Shown here in pieces: positions 12,033 to 20,784 of a stretch of 64,000 nucleotides of DNA; position 1 is the first letter of the stretch; each line of letters starts with the position of its first letter. Source of the stretch: Bradyrhizobium sp. WBOS07 (GTDB lineage: Bacteria; Pseudomonadota; Alphaproteobacteria; Rhizobiales; Xanthobacteraceae); the NCBI RefSeq assembly GCF_024585165.1, contig NZ_CP029008.1, forward strand, positions 3,100,001-3,164,000. The letters run 5' to 3'. Under the pieces are notes generated by a model. It did no database searches. It was not told the DNA's origin and worked only from the letters and a program-made list of their open reading frames with translations. The translations under genes were made by a program, and so were the position numbers.

Positions 12033-12269
12033 ATGCCGATCCAATCGAAGGCGCTGCCGCGGAGCTCCCTTCTGCGCCGCGCGATCCGGAGCTTCACCGC
12101 ATCGAGCGAGAGCGGCGCCGAGACCGCCCACCCCCTGCTGGTCATCTCCGCATTGGTGCTGTTCACCCTGTTCGCCATCGTGGAGATCGACCTCCACTCC
12201 GCCCAGCTTCAGGCGATCGGCCTGCTCGGCCATGGCACGGGAATCGATCCGGTCTTCCTGGGTCCGTAG
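12033..12269 (+). CDS. Small single-span membrane protein, unknown
   Basis: 78-aa protein with a basic N terminus (PIQSKALPRSSLLRRAIRS), one hydrophobic helix (LLVISALVLFTLFAIVEI) and a short C-terminal tail. Start chosen at the ATG at 12033 because GGAAGG lies eight bases upstream; longer in-frame starts from 11907 have no ribosome-binding site. The stop at 12267-12269 is followed in the same frame by remnants of a dehydratase gene, so its C-terminal end may be a product of the rearrangement that created that junction. No function can be assigned, and it could be a non-functional remnant. Confidence 0.45.
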   Translation: MPIQSKALPRSSLLRRAIRSFTASSESGAETAHPLLVISALVLFTLFAIVEIDLHSAQLQAIGLLGHGTGIDPVFLGP

Positions 12270-12685
12270 TCGCCGGTCTGGGTCTGCGCCAGCGAGACGC
12301 TGGGCCCGCGGTTCCCCTACGAGGACATGCTCGACCGCGACGCCATGCACGTGGTGATGGCCGATCTGTGCTGGACCGGCGGCCTCACCGAAGGCCGCAA
12401 GATCGCCGCCATGGCCGAAACCCATCACCGGCCCTTCGCGGCGCATGATTGCATCGGCCCGATCGGCTTCATCGCCGCTATCCACATGTCGTTCAGCCAG
12501 CCAACACGCTGATTCAGGAATCGGTGCGCGCCTTCTACAAGGGCTGGTATTATGAGCTCCTCACCACGATGCCCGACATCAGGGACGGTTTCGTCTATCC
12601 GATGGAAGGTTCCGGCCTCGGTGTCGACCTTCTGCCCGCCGTATTCGACCGCTCCGATCTCACCGTGCGCCGCTCCAACGTCTAA
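12270..12685 (+). pseudogene. Truncated, frameshifted mandelate racemase/galactonate-type dehydratase
   Basis: Remnant of the C-terminal part (about 135 aa) of an enolase-superfamily sugar-acid dehydratase. Reading in the frame after the TAG at 12267: SPVWVCASETLGPR, then MHVVMADLCWTGGLTE, KIAAMAETHHRPFAAHDCIGP, which match the barrel strands holding the acid/base (His-Asp) and Glu residues of galactonate/mandelate-racemase-like enzymes. Near 12501 one base is missing (frame change inside SQPNTLIQE), after which the next frame continues NTLIQESVRAF and ends LTVRRSNV at 12685. The N-terminal capping and first barrel strands are absent. It lies 12 bases before gluconate 5-dehydrogenase, in line with a former sugar-acid operon. 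Confidence 0.8.
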
Positions 12686-12697
12686 GGATCTCTCGAC

Positions 12698-13465
12698 ATG
12701 AGCACTTCCCTGTTCGATCTCTCCGGCCGCACCGCGCTCGTGACCGGCTCGTCCCGCGGTCTCGGCCGTGCCATCGCCGAGGGCATGGCCAAGGCCGGCG
12801 CCAGGATCATCATCAACGGCGTCGATCCCAAGCGAGTCGAGCAGGCCGTCGCCGAATTCCGTGCCGCCGGCCATCAGGCCGAAGGCGCTGCGTTCAACGT
12901 CACCGACGAGCCCGCCATCCTCGCCGCGTTCAACGACTTCGACAGGCAAGGCATCGCGGTCGACATCCTCGTCAACAATGCCGGAATCCAGCACCGCAAG
13001 CCGCTGGTCGAGTTCACCACCGACGAATGGCGCAAGGTGATCGAGACCAACCTCACCAGCGCTTTCGTGATCGGCCGCGAGGCGGCCAAGCGCATGATCC
13101 CGCGCAAGCACGGCAAGATCATCAACATCGGCTCGCTCGGCAGCGAGCTCGCCCGCCCCACCATCGCGCCCTACACCGCGGCCAAGGGCGGCATCAGGAA
13201 CCTGACCCGCTCGATGGCGGTGGAATGGGCCCAGCACGGCATCCAGGCCAACGCGATCGGCCCCGGCTACATGCTGACCGACATGAACGAGGCGCTGGTC
13301 AACAACACCGACTTCAACAATTGGCTGATGGGCCGCATCCCCTCCAAGCGCTGGGGCAGGCCGGACGAGCTGGTGGGGGCCGCGATCTTCCTGGCGTCGG
13401 ACGCCTCCACCTACGTCAACGGCCAAATCATCTATGTCGATGGCGGCATGATCGCCGCGATGTAA
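12698..13465 (+). CDS. idnO: Gluconate 5-dehydrogenase (SDR family)
   Basis: 255-aa short-chain dehydrogenase. Cofactor motif TGSSRGLG at 16-23, NNAG at 93-96, catalytic Ser146, Tyr159 and Lys163 (YTAAK). Strong resemblance to Gno/IdnO, which interconvert D-gluconate and 5-ketogluconate with NAD(P). The immediately following gene encodes an L-idonate 5-dehydrogenase-like enzyme 21 bases downstream, the pairing expected for idonate catabolism (idonate to 5-ketogluconate to gluconate). A dehydratase pseudogene lies directly upstream. No idonate transporter or IdnR regulator is adjacent. Function confident at family level, specificity moderately so. Confidence 0.85.
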   Translation: MSTSLFDLSGRTALVTGSSRGLGRAIAEGMAKAGARIIINGVDPKRVEQAVAEFRAAGHQAEGAAFNVTDEPAILAAFNDFDRQGIAVDILVNNAGIQHRKPLVEFTTDEWRKVIETNLTSAFVIGREAAKRMIPRKHGKIINIGSLGSELARPTIAPYTAAKGGIRNLTRSMAVEWAQHGIQANAIGPGYMLTDMNEALVNNTDFNNWLMGRIPSKRWGRPDELVGAAIFLASDASTYVNGQIIYVDGGMIAAM

Positions 13466-13486
13466 TCGCGAACAAGGACCGAACCC

Positions 13487-14518
13487 ATGCGCGCCGTCGT
13501 CATCCACGCCCCGAAAGACCTGCGGATCGACAATTATCCCGATCCGGCGCCCGGCCCCGGTGAGGTCCGCGTCAAGATCGCCAATGGCGGCATCTGCGGC
13601 TCCGATTTGCATTACTACCATCACGGCGGCTTCGGCGTCGTCCGCATCCAGCAGCCGATGGCGCTGGGGCATGAGATCGCCGGCGTCGTCGCCGCCGTCG
13701 GTGACAGCGTCACCGGCGTGAAGCCGGGCGCGCGCGTTGCAGTCAATCCGAGCAGACCGTGCGGGCAGTGCCTGCATTGCCAGGAGGGCATGCGCAACCA
13801 ATGCCTCGACATGCGCTTCCTCGGCAGCGCGATGAGGTTTCCCCACGTGCAAGGCGGTTTCCGTGAGTTCATCACGGTCGACGCCGCGCAAGCCGTACCG
13901 ATCGCGGACAAGCTCTCGCTCGCGGAGGCTGCGGTCGCCGAGCCGCTGGCAGTGTGCCTTCATGCCGGCAAGCAGGCCGGCCCCCTGCTCGGCAAGCGCG
14001 TGCTGATCACCGGCTGCGGCCCGATTGGCGCGCTGATGATCCTGGTGTCGCGCTTCGGCGGCGCCGCCGAGATCGTGGTGACCGATGTCGCCGAGGCGCC
14101 GCTTGCAGTTGCGCGAAAGCTCGGCGCCAGTCACGCCATCAACGTCGCGGCCGATGCCACAGCGCTCGACCCCTGGCGCGCCGGCAAGGGCGTGTTCGAC
14201 ACATTGTTCGAAGCCTCCGGCAACCAGGCGGCGCTGCGGACCGCGCTCGACGTGCTCAGGCCCGGCGCCACGCTGGTGCAGCTCGGCCTCGGCGGCGAGA
14301 TGACGCTGCCGATCAATTCCATCGTCGCCAAGGAATTGCAGCTGCGCGGCACCTTCCGCTTCGACCCCGAGTTCGAGCTGGCGGTGCGCCTGATGGGCGA
14401 AGGCCTGATCGACGTCAAGCCGCTGATCACGGCCACCATGCCGTTCGAGAACGCGGTCGCCGCTTTCGACCTCGCCAGCGACCGCTCGCGGTCGATGAAG
14501 GTGCAGCTTACTTTCTGA
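13487..14518 (+). CDS. idnD: L-idonate 5-dehydrogenase (zinc MDR family)
   Basis: 343-aa zinc-dependent medium-chain dehydrogenase. Catalytic zinc ligands Cys37 (GGICGSDLHYY) and His62-Glu63 (GHE), structural zinc cysteines 92, 95, 98 and 106, and a Rossmann motif GCGPIGALM. The HYYHHGGFG stretch after the catalytic Cys is typical of L-idonate 5-dehydrogenases, which oxidise L-idonate to 5-ketogluconate; gluconate 5-dehydrogenase just upstream completes the pathway. The 3' end overlaps by 11 bases the 3' end of the convergent gene on the other strand. Other polyol dehydrogenase activities cannot be excluded. Confidence 0.85.
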   Translation: MRAVVIHAPKDLRIDNYPDPAPGPGEVRVKIANGGICGSDLHYYHHGGFGVVRIQQPMALGHEIAGVVAAVGDSVTGVKPGARVAVNPSRPCGQCLHCQEGMRNQCLDMRFLGSAMRFPHVQGGFREFITVDAAQAVPIADKLSLAEAAVAEPLAVCLHAGKQAGPLLGKRVLITGCGPIGALMILVSRFGGAAEIVVTDVAEAPLAVARKLGASHAINVAADATALDPWRAGKGVFDTLFEASGNQAALRTALDVLRPGATLVQLGLGGEMTLPINSIVAKELQLRGTFRFDPEFELAVRLMGEGLIDVKPLITATMPFENAVAAFDLASDRSRSMKVQLTF

Positions 14519-15392
14519 TCCCTTCGGCAGCCTGCTGGCTGTCGATCAGCCGGTCGCTGACCAGCCGAACCGCGCCGCGTTTCCAGGAATAATCCGCGCC
14601 GAGGCGCAGGCCGCTGTCGCCGCGCGCCAGCACCGCGCCGGTGCCGGCGTCGCGCAGCTGGAAGCCGAGCGTGTATTCGGTGCGGCTGACCCGCCGCACC
14701 ACGCCGATCAGCGATTGATCCGCGCCGAGCTTCTTCGCCATTGCCGCCTCGCAGCCGCCGCAGTCGCGCAAGTCGCCCGCCGTCGCCGCCTCGCGGCCGA
14801 CATCGACGATGCGGTAACGGCCGGATTGGCCGAGCGCCTCGCGCACGGCGCCGGTGACCTCCGCGAGGTGCGATGCGTCCGAGGCAGCCGACGCGCCCAC
14901 CGAGGCTGCGGTCGTATCCTCGAGCTCGAACTCGAACACCGCCAGCGCGACCGGCACAGGGCTTGCCAGCGCAGCCATGACCTCGCGCGAGACGAAGATC
15001 TCGGCGCGCTCCCAGGCTTCATCATTGTCGCCGCGGAAGCTGTAGAGCTTGTCCATCACCAGCCTCTTGGCGCCGACGTCGATCACCGCGACCTTGGCCC
15101 ATTGCACCAGCGTGCTCGTCTTCTGGATGCCGCCGATGACCTTGAACGCGGCGCCGTCCTGGGCGGACGGCACCAGCCGATAGCGCCCACCCTCGCCGAT
15201 ATCCCGCCTGAGCGCGGCCATGAACGCCTGAAGGCGCCGTTCGTGGGCCGCAATCTGGTTGGTCGGCTCGCCCGACGTGTCGGTATAGCTGAAATCCTCC
15301 ATGGCAACGCCAATGGCGGCCTCGGCGGCAGCAGGAGCATAGGGCAGGACGAAGAGGAGAACGGCAGCAAGGATCGACCGGGAGACGTGCAT
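14508..15392 (-). CDS. Secreted hypothetical protein (DUF2380/DUF3280-like)
   Basis: 294 aa with a clear Sec signal peptide (hydrophobic core AAVLLFVLPY, cleavage near AAAEA). The mature part has two similar alpha/beta halves, with VALAVFEFELEDTT in the second resembling the start of the first (IGVAMEDFSYTDTS); both are followed by a segment on quinone-like periplasmic TPR/DUF proteins that report 'Q-x-G' loops. Two close cysteines (CGGC) occur in the second half. Start chosen at the ATG at 15392 because upstream residues precede the signal peptide. Function unknown; periplasmic location inferred. Divergent from the downstream sensor kinase gene, with which it could share a regulatory region. 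Confidence 0.6.
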   Translation of the reverse strand: MHVSRSILAAVLLFVLPYAPAAAEAAIGVAMEDFSYTDTSGEPTNQIAAHERRLQAFMAALRRDIGEGGRYRLVPSAQDGAAFKVIGGIQKTSTLVQWAKVAVIDVGAKRLVMDKLYSFRGDNDEAWERAEIFVSREVMAALASPVPVALAVFEFELEDTTAASVGASAASDASHLAEVTGAVREALGQSGRYRIVDVGREAATAGDLRDCGGCEAAMAKKLGADQSLIGVVRRVSRTEYTLGFQLRDAGTGAVLARGDSGLRLGADYSWKRGAVRLVSDRLIDSQQAAEGIRK

Positions 15393-15582
15393 GAGCGGGG
15401 CCTCGCAGATTGGCGCGATCGGGAAATCTCGGCGGCCAGCCCGAGCCCCCGCAACGGGGACCGTCCCGGCGAGGCCCGGGAAAATTTCACGACGTTGCAC
15501 TGCGGTAGCGCCCGGCGCTTTCCGCGGGCGGCGTTCTGCCGTTTAATGCCGAGGCGACAAACCGTTCGCGCAAGGTGCCCCG

Positions 15583-16968
15583 ATGTGGAACCGCCCGAGA
15601 TTCGATCTCAAGGTCCGTCTGACGTTGCGCGTGGCCGCCATCACCGCGGCCTGCTTCGCCGTCATCTCCGCCTATTTCCTGATCGCCGCCGACCGCGACG
15701 CCCATGCCCGCATCGACGGCGTCGCCGCGATCGTGGCGAAGTCGCTGGAGCTGCAGCAAGGCAAGATGCAATGGGTGGCCGGTCCGCGCTCGGACTTTCC
15801 CAACCTTGATCCCGTCGCGGCCTATGTGATGACACCCGGCTTGTGCCTAGCATTCCGCGGCGCGAGCGGCGAGATGCTCCAGCGGTTCTGCAGCGGTGCG
15901 CCGGCCCCGGAGAGCCCGCCGCCGCAGGCCTTCGCGGCCTTCTATCGCAGCCTGTTCGATCCGGGCCGCGAGGCGGCACGGCCCGTGATGGTGCGCGGCG
16001 TCAGGCTCGGCGAGATTGTGGTGTCGGTCGATCCGGCGGTGCGGACGGCGGAGGCCTGGCACGACGCCGGCCGTCTGACGATCGCGCTTGCGATCGCGCT
16101 GCCGCTGTTGTGCCTCCTGGTCTACGCCGCGCTGGCGCGCGCGCTGCGCCCAACTCGCCTGATCTGCACCGGCCTCGACCGGATCGCGGCCAACGACCTC
16201 ACGGCGCGGCTGCCGCCGTTCGATCTCGCCGAGCTGTCGGCGATCCGCGACGGCTTCAACCATCTCGCCGAAAGCCTCGACACCGCACTGGCCGAACGCA
16301 ACGAGCTGACGCGCAAGCTGATCGCACTGCAGGACGATGAGCGCCGCCATCTCGCCCGCGAGCTGCACGACGAGTTCGGTCAGTCGCTGGCCGCCATCCG
16401 CGCTCTGGCCTCCTCTGCCCGCCACACCGCGGCGCAGGACTGCCCGGCTTTGCTGTCGGAATGCGACGGCATCGCGCGCACCGCGACCGGCATGATGGAG
16501 ACGCTGCGCGGCGCGTTGTTCCGGCTGCGGCCGCCCGACGTCGAGGAGCTCGGCCTCGTTGCGAGCCTGGAAGGCCTTGTGGCCGGCTGGAACGGCCGCA
16601 GCCGCGGCGAGACGCGCTTCACAATCCAGTTCGATGGCGCGTTCGAGACCTTGCCCGCCGCGATCAGCGCCAATCTCTACCGCATCGTGCAGGAGGCGCT
16701 CACGAACGCCGCCAAGCATGCCGGCGCCACCAGGGTCGGCGTCCATTTGACGATGGCCGGAGAGGAGATCGCGCTGGCCATCGACGACGACGGCCGGCCC
16801 GGCGATGCCTCGAGCAAGTCAGGCATGGGCCTGCTCGGCATGCGAGAGCGCGTTGCGGCCTTGCGCGGCCGGATGAGCTTTGAGGTCGGCCCCAACGGCG
16901 GCTCGGCGCTGCGCGTCGTCATTCCGCTCGCCGCCACGGGGCCGCAGGTGCTGGAGCACGCGGCATGA
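15583..16968 (+). CDS. Membrane sensor histidine kinase, NarL/HisKA_3 type
   Basis: 461 aa. TM1 at about 8-32 (AAITAACFAVISAYFLIAA), a periplasmic sensor of roughly 130 residues, TM2 near 165-190 (IALAIALPLLCLLVY), a HAMP linker, a HisKA_3 dimerisation domain with His262 in RELHDEFGQSLAA, and a short HATPase_c (NLYRIVQEALTNAAKHA, then GMGLLGMRERVAAL). This is the layout of NarX/UhpB-type kinases that phosphorylate LuxR-family regulators, and such a regulator follows with a 4-base overlap. The periplasmic ligand is unknown. Confidence 0.92.
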   Translation: MWNRPRFDLKVRLTLRVAAITAACFAVISAYFLIAADRDAHARIDGVAAIVAKSLELQQGKMQWVAGPRSDFPNLDPVAAYVMTPGLCLAFRGASGEMLQRFCSGAPAPESPPPQAFAAFYRSLFDPGREAARPVMVRGVRLGEIVVSVDPAVRTAEAWHDAGRLTIALAIALPLLCLLVYAALARALRPTRLICTGLDRIAANDLTARLPPFDLAELSAIRDGFNHLAESLDTALAERNELTRKLIALQDDERRHLARELHDEFGQSLAAIRALASSARHTAAQDCPALLSECDGIARTATGMMETLRGALFRLRPPDVEELGLVASLEGLVAGWNGRSRGETRFTIQFDGAFETLPAAISANLYRIVQEALTNAAKHAGATRVGVHLTMAGEEIALAIDDDGRPGDASSKSGMGLLGMRERVAALRGRMSFEVGPNGGSALRVVIPLAATGPQVLEHAA

Positions 16969-17627
16969 GCGTGGCCGATGCGTCGATCCTGCTGGTCGAC
17001 GACCATTCCGTCGTCCGCGAGGGTTATCGCTCCGTGCTCCAGAAGCAGCCGGGCCTGCGCGTCATCGCCGAAGCGGCCGACGGCGCCGAGGCCTACCGGC
17101 TGTACAAGTCCGAGGCGCCGGATCTTGTCATCATGGATCTGAGCATGCCCGGCATCGGCGGCATCGAGGCCGTCAGGCGCATCAGGCAATGGGACAAGGG
17201 CGCCAGGATCCTCATCTTCACCATGCACCAGAATGCGGGCTTCGCCGTGCAGGCGATCCGCGCAGGTGCCAGGGGCTACGTCACCAAGACCAGCCCGCCG
17301 GAAACGCTGGTGCGCGCCGTGATGGACGTGCTCGCCGGCAAGATCGCCATCAGTCCCGACATCGACCACGAGCTCGCGCTGAGCCGGCTCGGCGGCGAAA
17401 GCTCGGCCGCCGACGTCCTCACCGCGCGCGAGTTCGAGGTGTTGCGGCTGCTGCTCGCCGAGAAGACGACGGACGAGATCGCCGGCACGCTCCACGTCAG
17501 CCCCAAGACGGTGGCGAACCTGCATTCGCTGATCAAGGACAAGCTCGGCGTCGGCTCCGATATCGAGCTGGTCCGCCTCGCGCTCCGCCAGGGCCTGCTG
17601 ACCGAGCCCGATCTCGGCGAGACCTGA
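16965..17627 (+). CDS. LuxR/NarL-family response regulator
   Basis: 220 aa. Receiver domain with acidic pocket Asp12/Asp13, phospho-Asp58 (IMDLSMPG) and conserved Thr/Lys (LIFTMHQ, GYVTKTSP), then a GerE-type helix-turn-helix at about 147-205 (LTAREFEVLRLLLAEKTTDEIA, SPKTVANLHSLIKDKL, described here in pieces). Overlaps the kinase stop by 4 bases (ATGA), so it is the cognate output of that kinase. Gene targets are not evident; the divergent secreted protein and the convergent dioxygenase region are candidates by proximity only. Confidence 0.92.
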   Translation: MSVADASILLVDDHSVVREGYRSVLQKQPGLRVIAEAADGAEAYRLYKSEAPDLVIMDLSMPGIGGIEAVRRIRQWDKGARILIFTMHQNAGFAVQAIRAGARGYVTKTSPPETLVRAVMDVLAGKIAISPDIDHELALSRLGGESSAADVLTAREFEVLRLLLAEKTTDEIAGTLHVSPKTVANLHSLIKDKLGVGSDIELVRLALRQGLLTEPDLGET

Positions 17628-17654
17628 TCGTTCAGGCGCCGCAGGCGGCCACGG

Positions 17655-18638
17655 TCATTCGCGCGCGACCACCTGGTCCAGCCACGCGCAGTTCAGCGGC
17701 GGCACGCGCGGATCGGCGACACGCACGCCGCGCGCGGCTGCATCCAGCCGCATGTCGCGCAATCGCTTGCGCTGCTCTTCCGGCATATGGAGCCGCTCAT
17801 GGCCCCACAGCGACGGCCCGTCGAAGGTCTCGTGCGGCTGCCAGGTCTCGGGATCGATCACGCGTGCGCCCCAGCCATATTCGATGAAGAAGCCGGAGGG
17901 CGTGTTCACGTAGAACGACGTCATGTGATCGTTGGTATGGCGGCCCAGCGTGTAGGCCACACGCCCCTCGTCCAGCTGCGCCAGATCGTAGCCCTGACCG
18001 ACGTCGTCGAGGCTGCCGAGCTCGACCATGAAATGATGCATCGCTTTGCGCCCGGAGCCGACCATCGCAAAGCTGTGGTGGCGGCCGTTGACGTGGAAGA
18101 AGTACAGCCCGTAAGGCTTCAAGCCGTAATCGGAGACGTGAAAGCCGAGCACGTCGCGGTAGAACGGCAACAGCAGCTCGACATTTTCCACGTTGAGCAC
18201 GACGTGCCCCATGCCCAGCGCGCCGGTGCGAAAGCCCGAGATCGGCCGGCCCGGCCTGAAGGGCTCGCTCGCAAGCTCCGGCTTGCAGAAGGCCTCGAGC
18301 CGATTGCCCGCCGGATCGGCGAACGAGATCAGCTCGGTGACATGCCGCTCATCGGCAAGCGCGCGCGATCCAGGCGTCACCTTGACGCCGTGGCTTTCCA
18401 GCCGGCCGGCGAGACGGTCGAGCTCTGCGCTTGACGGCACCTCCCACCCCATCACGGCAAGCCCGGCATCGCTGCTGCCGTCGACGATCAGCCGCTGCTT
18501 GCGGTCGTCCATCCGGAAGGCGCGCATCTTGCCGCCGCGGTCGACCTGCTGCATGCCGAGCAGCTCCGTCGCCATCCGGCCCCACTGGTCGAGCTGCGAC
18601 GACTTGATTCCGATATAGCCGAGCGCGGTGATTTCCAT
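17655..18638 (-). CDS. Type I extradiol ring-cleavage dioxygenase (VOC superfamily)
   Basis: 327 aa, two vicinal-oxygen-chelate modules as in BphC/HsaC. The C-terminal module carries the iron ligands: His145 (GMGHVVLNV), His201 or 202 (MHHFMVELG) and Glu253 (FIEYGWG), plus likely acid/base His187/188, His238 and Tyr243. Such enzymes insert both oxygens of O2 beside a catechol and open the ring (meta-cleavage). Start at the ATG at 18638; a longer upstream frame crosses the regulator promoter. Divergent from an IclR gene and close to an MhpA-like hydroxylase and an FAH hydrolase, which together suggest cleavage of a substituted catechol such as 2,3-dihydroxyphenylpropionate. Substrate is inferred. 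Confidence 0.88.
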   Translation of the reverse strand: MEITALGYIGIKSSQLDQWGRMATELLGMQQVDRGGKMRAFRMDDRKQRLIVDGSSDAGLAVMGWEVPSSAELDRLAGRLESHGVKVTPGSRALADERHVTELISFADPAGNRLEAFCKPELASEPFRPGRPISGFRTGALGMGHVVLNVENVELLLPFYRDVLGFHVSDYGLKPYGLYFFHVNGRHHSFAMVGSGRKAMHHFMVELGSLDDVGQGYDLAQLDEGRVAYTLGRHTNDHMTSFYVNTPSGFFIEYGWGARVIDPETWQPHETFDGPSLWGHERLHMPEEQRKRLRDMRLDAAARGVRVADPRVPPLNCAWLDQVVARE

Positions 18639-18783
18639 CGAAAGTCCTCCCGAAGGCATCGCGTGTGCCGTCATGCGGCGAACTTGATACCGGCCGCGCA
18701 CGATCTTAACGTGGCGTTCCGCAATCGCTTCGCGCTCGCAACGATAATCGCGGGACCGTGCACCACAAGGGAGGAAATGCGAA

Positions 18784-19575
18784 GTGTCCAAGGAGCGGAC
18801 GGGGCCGAGAGCGCCGCGGCAGTCGGAAGGCGTCCGCGCCTTCAAGCGCGGGCTCGACGTGCTGCGGGAGGTCAATCGCTCCGGCGGCATCCGTGCCGGC
18901 GACGTCGCCCGCGCGCTCGACCTGCCCCGCCCCACCGTCTATCGCCTGCTCGAAACTCTGGAGGAACTCGGCTACATCGCCCGCAGCGCCAGCGACGACC
19001 GGTTTCGCGTGACCCGGCGGGCGCTGAGCCTCGGCGACGGTTACGATCCCGGCGTGGTGATCTGCCAGGCGGCGGCCCCCTATCTCGCCGAGCTCAGCAA
19101 GACCCTGGTCTGGCCGGTCGATCTCTCCACTTACGAGAACGCCGCGATGGTGGTGCAGGAGACCACCCACGCACGCAGCCCGCTCTCGATCGACCGCGGC
19201 ATGATCGGAAAGCGCCTCCCGATGCTGCGCACCTCGGCCGGCCGCGCCTATCTCGCCGCCTGCCCCGACCACGAGCGCGAGCTGATCCTCAATCACCTGC
19301 GCCGCATCGACGAGGCCGACGACCGCCCCTTCCTGGAGACCGGTCGGCTCGACCGCATGATCGCCGAGACGCAATCGCGCGGCTACGCCATCCGCAGCGA
19401 AGGAGAGTACAATGCGAAGACCGCGTCGATTGCCGTGCCGATCGTGCGGGGCGGCGCGGTGTTCGGCTGCATCTCCATCATCTGGATCCGCTCGGCATTG
19501 GCGATCGAGGACGCGATTGCGCAGTTCGTCGGGCCGATGCGCGACACCTCCGAGGCGATCCCCGTCAACCCCTGA
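18784..19575 (+). CDS. IclR-family transcriptional regulator
   Basis: 263 aa, GTG start at 18784 with AGGGAGG about ten bases upstream. N-terminal winged helix-turn-helix (FKRGLDVLREVNRSGG, ARALDLPRPTVYRLLETL) and C-terminal IclR effector domain (SIDRGMIGKRLPM, TSAGRAYLA, GYAIRSEGEYN). Members near mhp-type genes (MhpR) activate phenylpropionate degradation on binding the substrate. It is divergent from the extradiol dioxygenase, 145 bases between start codons, so it most likely controls that gene and perhaps the P450/hydroxylase genes nearby. Ends 12 bases before the convergent P450 gene. Confidence 0.9.
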   Translation: MSKERTGPRAPRQSEGVRAFKRGLDVLREVNRSGGIRAGDVARALDLPRPTVYRLLETLEELGYIARSASDDRFRVTRRALSLGDGYDPGVVICQAAAPYLAELSKTLVWPVDLSTYENAAMVVQETTHARSPLSIDRGMIGKRLPMLRTSAGRAYLAACPDHERELILNHLRRIDEADDRPFLETGRLDRMIAETQSRGYAIRSEGEYNAKTASIAVPIVRGGAVFGCISIIWIRSALAIEDAIAQFVGPMRDTSEAIPVNP

Positions 19576-19587
19576 AGCGCGATGCGA

Positions 19588-20763
19588 TCAGCTCACCCGC
19601 ACCGGCAAGGATGCCAGGCCCCGCAACACGTTGTTGAGCGCCAGCACGGGCTCGCCGATGTCGAAGTGCCGGACCTTCTCGACCAACACTTCGAGAAGCG
19701 CGGTCATCTCCAACCGGGCCAGATGCAGGCCGGCGCACATGTGGGTGCCATTGCCGAACCCGAGATGATCGCTGGCGCGACGACGCACATCGAAGCGCTC
19801 CGGATCCTGCCACTTCCGCTCGTCGCGATTGGCCGATGCATAGAGCAGCAGCACGCGACTTGCTTTCGGGAGGGTAACCTCCCCGATCGTCGCGTCATCG
19901 CTCAGATGGCGGGTAAATCCCCGGATCGGAGATTCCAGGCGCAATGCTTCGTTGATCGCGCCCGGGATCAAGCCGGGGTCCTGCCGCACGAGATCCCATT
20001 GATCGGGATATTTGCCGAACAACAGGATCAGGTTGGCCGTCGCAAAGATCGTCGTGTCGAGGCTCGGTCCCAGATAATCGCGCATCAGGACCGGGCAACG
20101 CTCGGGCTCGACCTCGCCGCGGTCCGCGGCCGCGAAAATCCTGTCGCCCCAGCTGCCCGGCCGCAGGCGCTCGCGGATGGCGGAGCCGCCGAGATAGTGA
20201 CGCATCTCCTGCACATCGGCCATGGCCGCGCAGGCGCGATCGTTCATCGCGCCGAGCACGTTGAACGTCGCCGACGCCCATCGCAGCATGCTGCCGCGTC
20301 CATAGTCTTCCAGGCCCACGAGCTTGGATACGATGGTCAGCGGCAGGTGCTGCGCCAGATCCGTCACGGCGTCGAACCGCCCCCGGCTCACGAGGTCCTC
20401 GACGAGCCGCCGCGCCTCCCTCCTGATCTCGGGTCCGATCTGCTCCAGCGCTCTCGGCAGCAAGGGAGCGGCGATGATCGCCCGCAAGCGATCGTGCAAC
20501 GGCGCATCGCTCGCGAGCGTCGTGCCCCGCGACATCTCGTTGACGTGATCGTTGGCGGCAACGCCCTGGGCCGAGGAGAACAGGCCGGGGTTGCGCAAGG
20601 CTGCGCGGACGTCCTCGAAACGGCCGACCGCGTAGAGCCCGTTGCGCGGGAGCCAGACGGCTGCCCCCAGATCGCGCAACGCGCGATAGTGCGGATAAGG
20701 TTGGCGCAGGACGTCGTCGGCGTAGAGATCGACGTCATAGACCGGACATTCCGCGACAGCCAT
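19588..20763 (-). CDS. Cytochrome P450, CYP199-like
   Basis: 391-aa soluble bacterial P450. Heme loop FGNGTHMCAG with thiolate Cys343, ExxR in the K helix (EALRLESPIRGF region), and I-helix LGPSLDTT where most P450s have AGxDTT. C-terminal features (SANRDERKW, NNVLRGLASLP) recall CYP199A enzymes of Rhodopseudomonas, which hydroxylate or O-demethylate para-substituted benzoic and cinnamic acids. It follows the solute-binding protein gene by 21 bases on the same strand, so uptake and oxidation of an aromatic acid may be coupled. Redox partners (ferredoxin and reductase) are not in the window. CYP199 affiliation is inferred from remembered motifs. Confidence 0.88.
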   Translation of the reverse strand: MAVAECPVYDVDLYADDVLRQPYPHYRALRDLGAAVWLPRNGLYAVGRFEDVRAALRNPGLFSSAQGVAANDHVNEMSRGTTLASDAPLHDRLRAIIAAPLLPRALEQIGPEIRREARRLVEDLVSRGRFDAVTDLAQHLPLTIVSKLVGLEDYGRGSMLRWASATFNVLGAMNDRACAAMADVQEMRHYLGGSAIRERLRPGSWGDRIFAAADRGEVEPERCPVLMRDYLGPSLDTTIFATANLILLFGKYPDQWDLVRQDPGLIPGAINEALRLESPIRGFTRHLSDDATIGEVTLPKASRVLLLYASANRDERKWQDPERFDVRRRASDHLGFGNGTHMCAGLHLARLEMTALLEVLVEKVRHFDIGEPVLALNNVLRGLASLPVRVS

Positions 20764-20784
20764 GACCCCGCTCCGTTCTGCCGC

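Noticed and set aside
14519..14592. Plus-strand frame across the end of idnD
   Set aside because: Out of frame with the dehydrogenase and overlapping the minus-strand gene.
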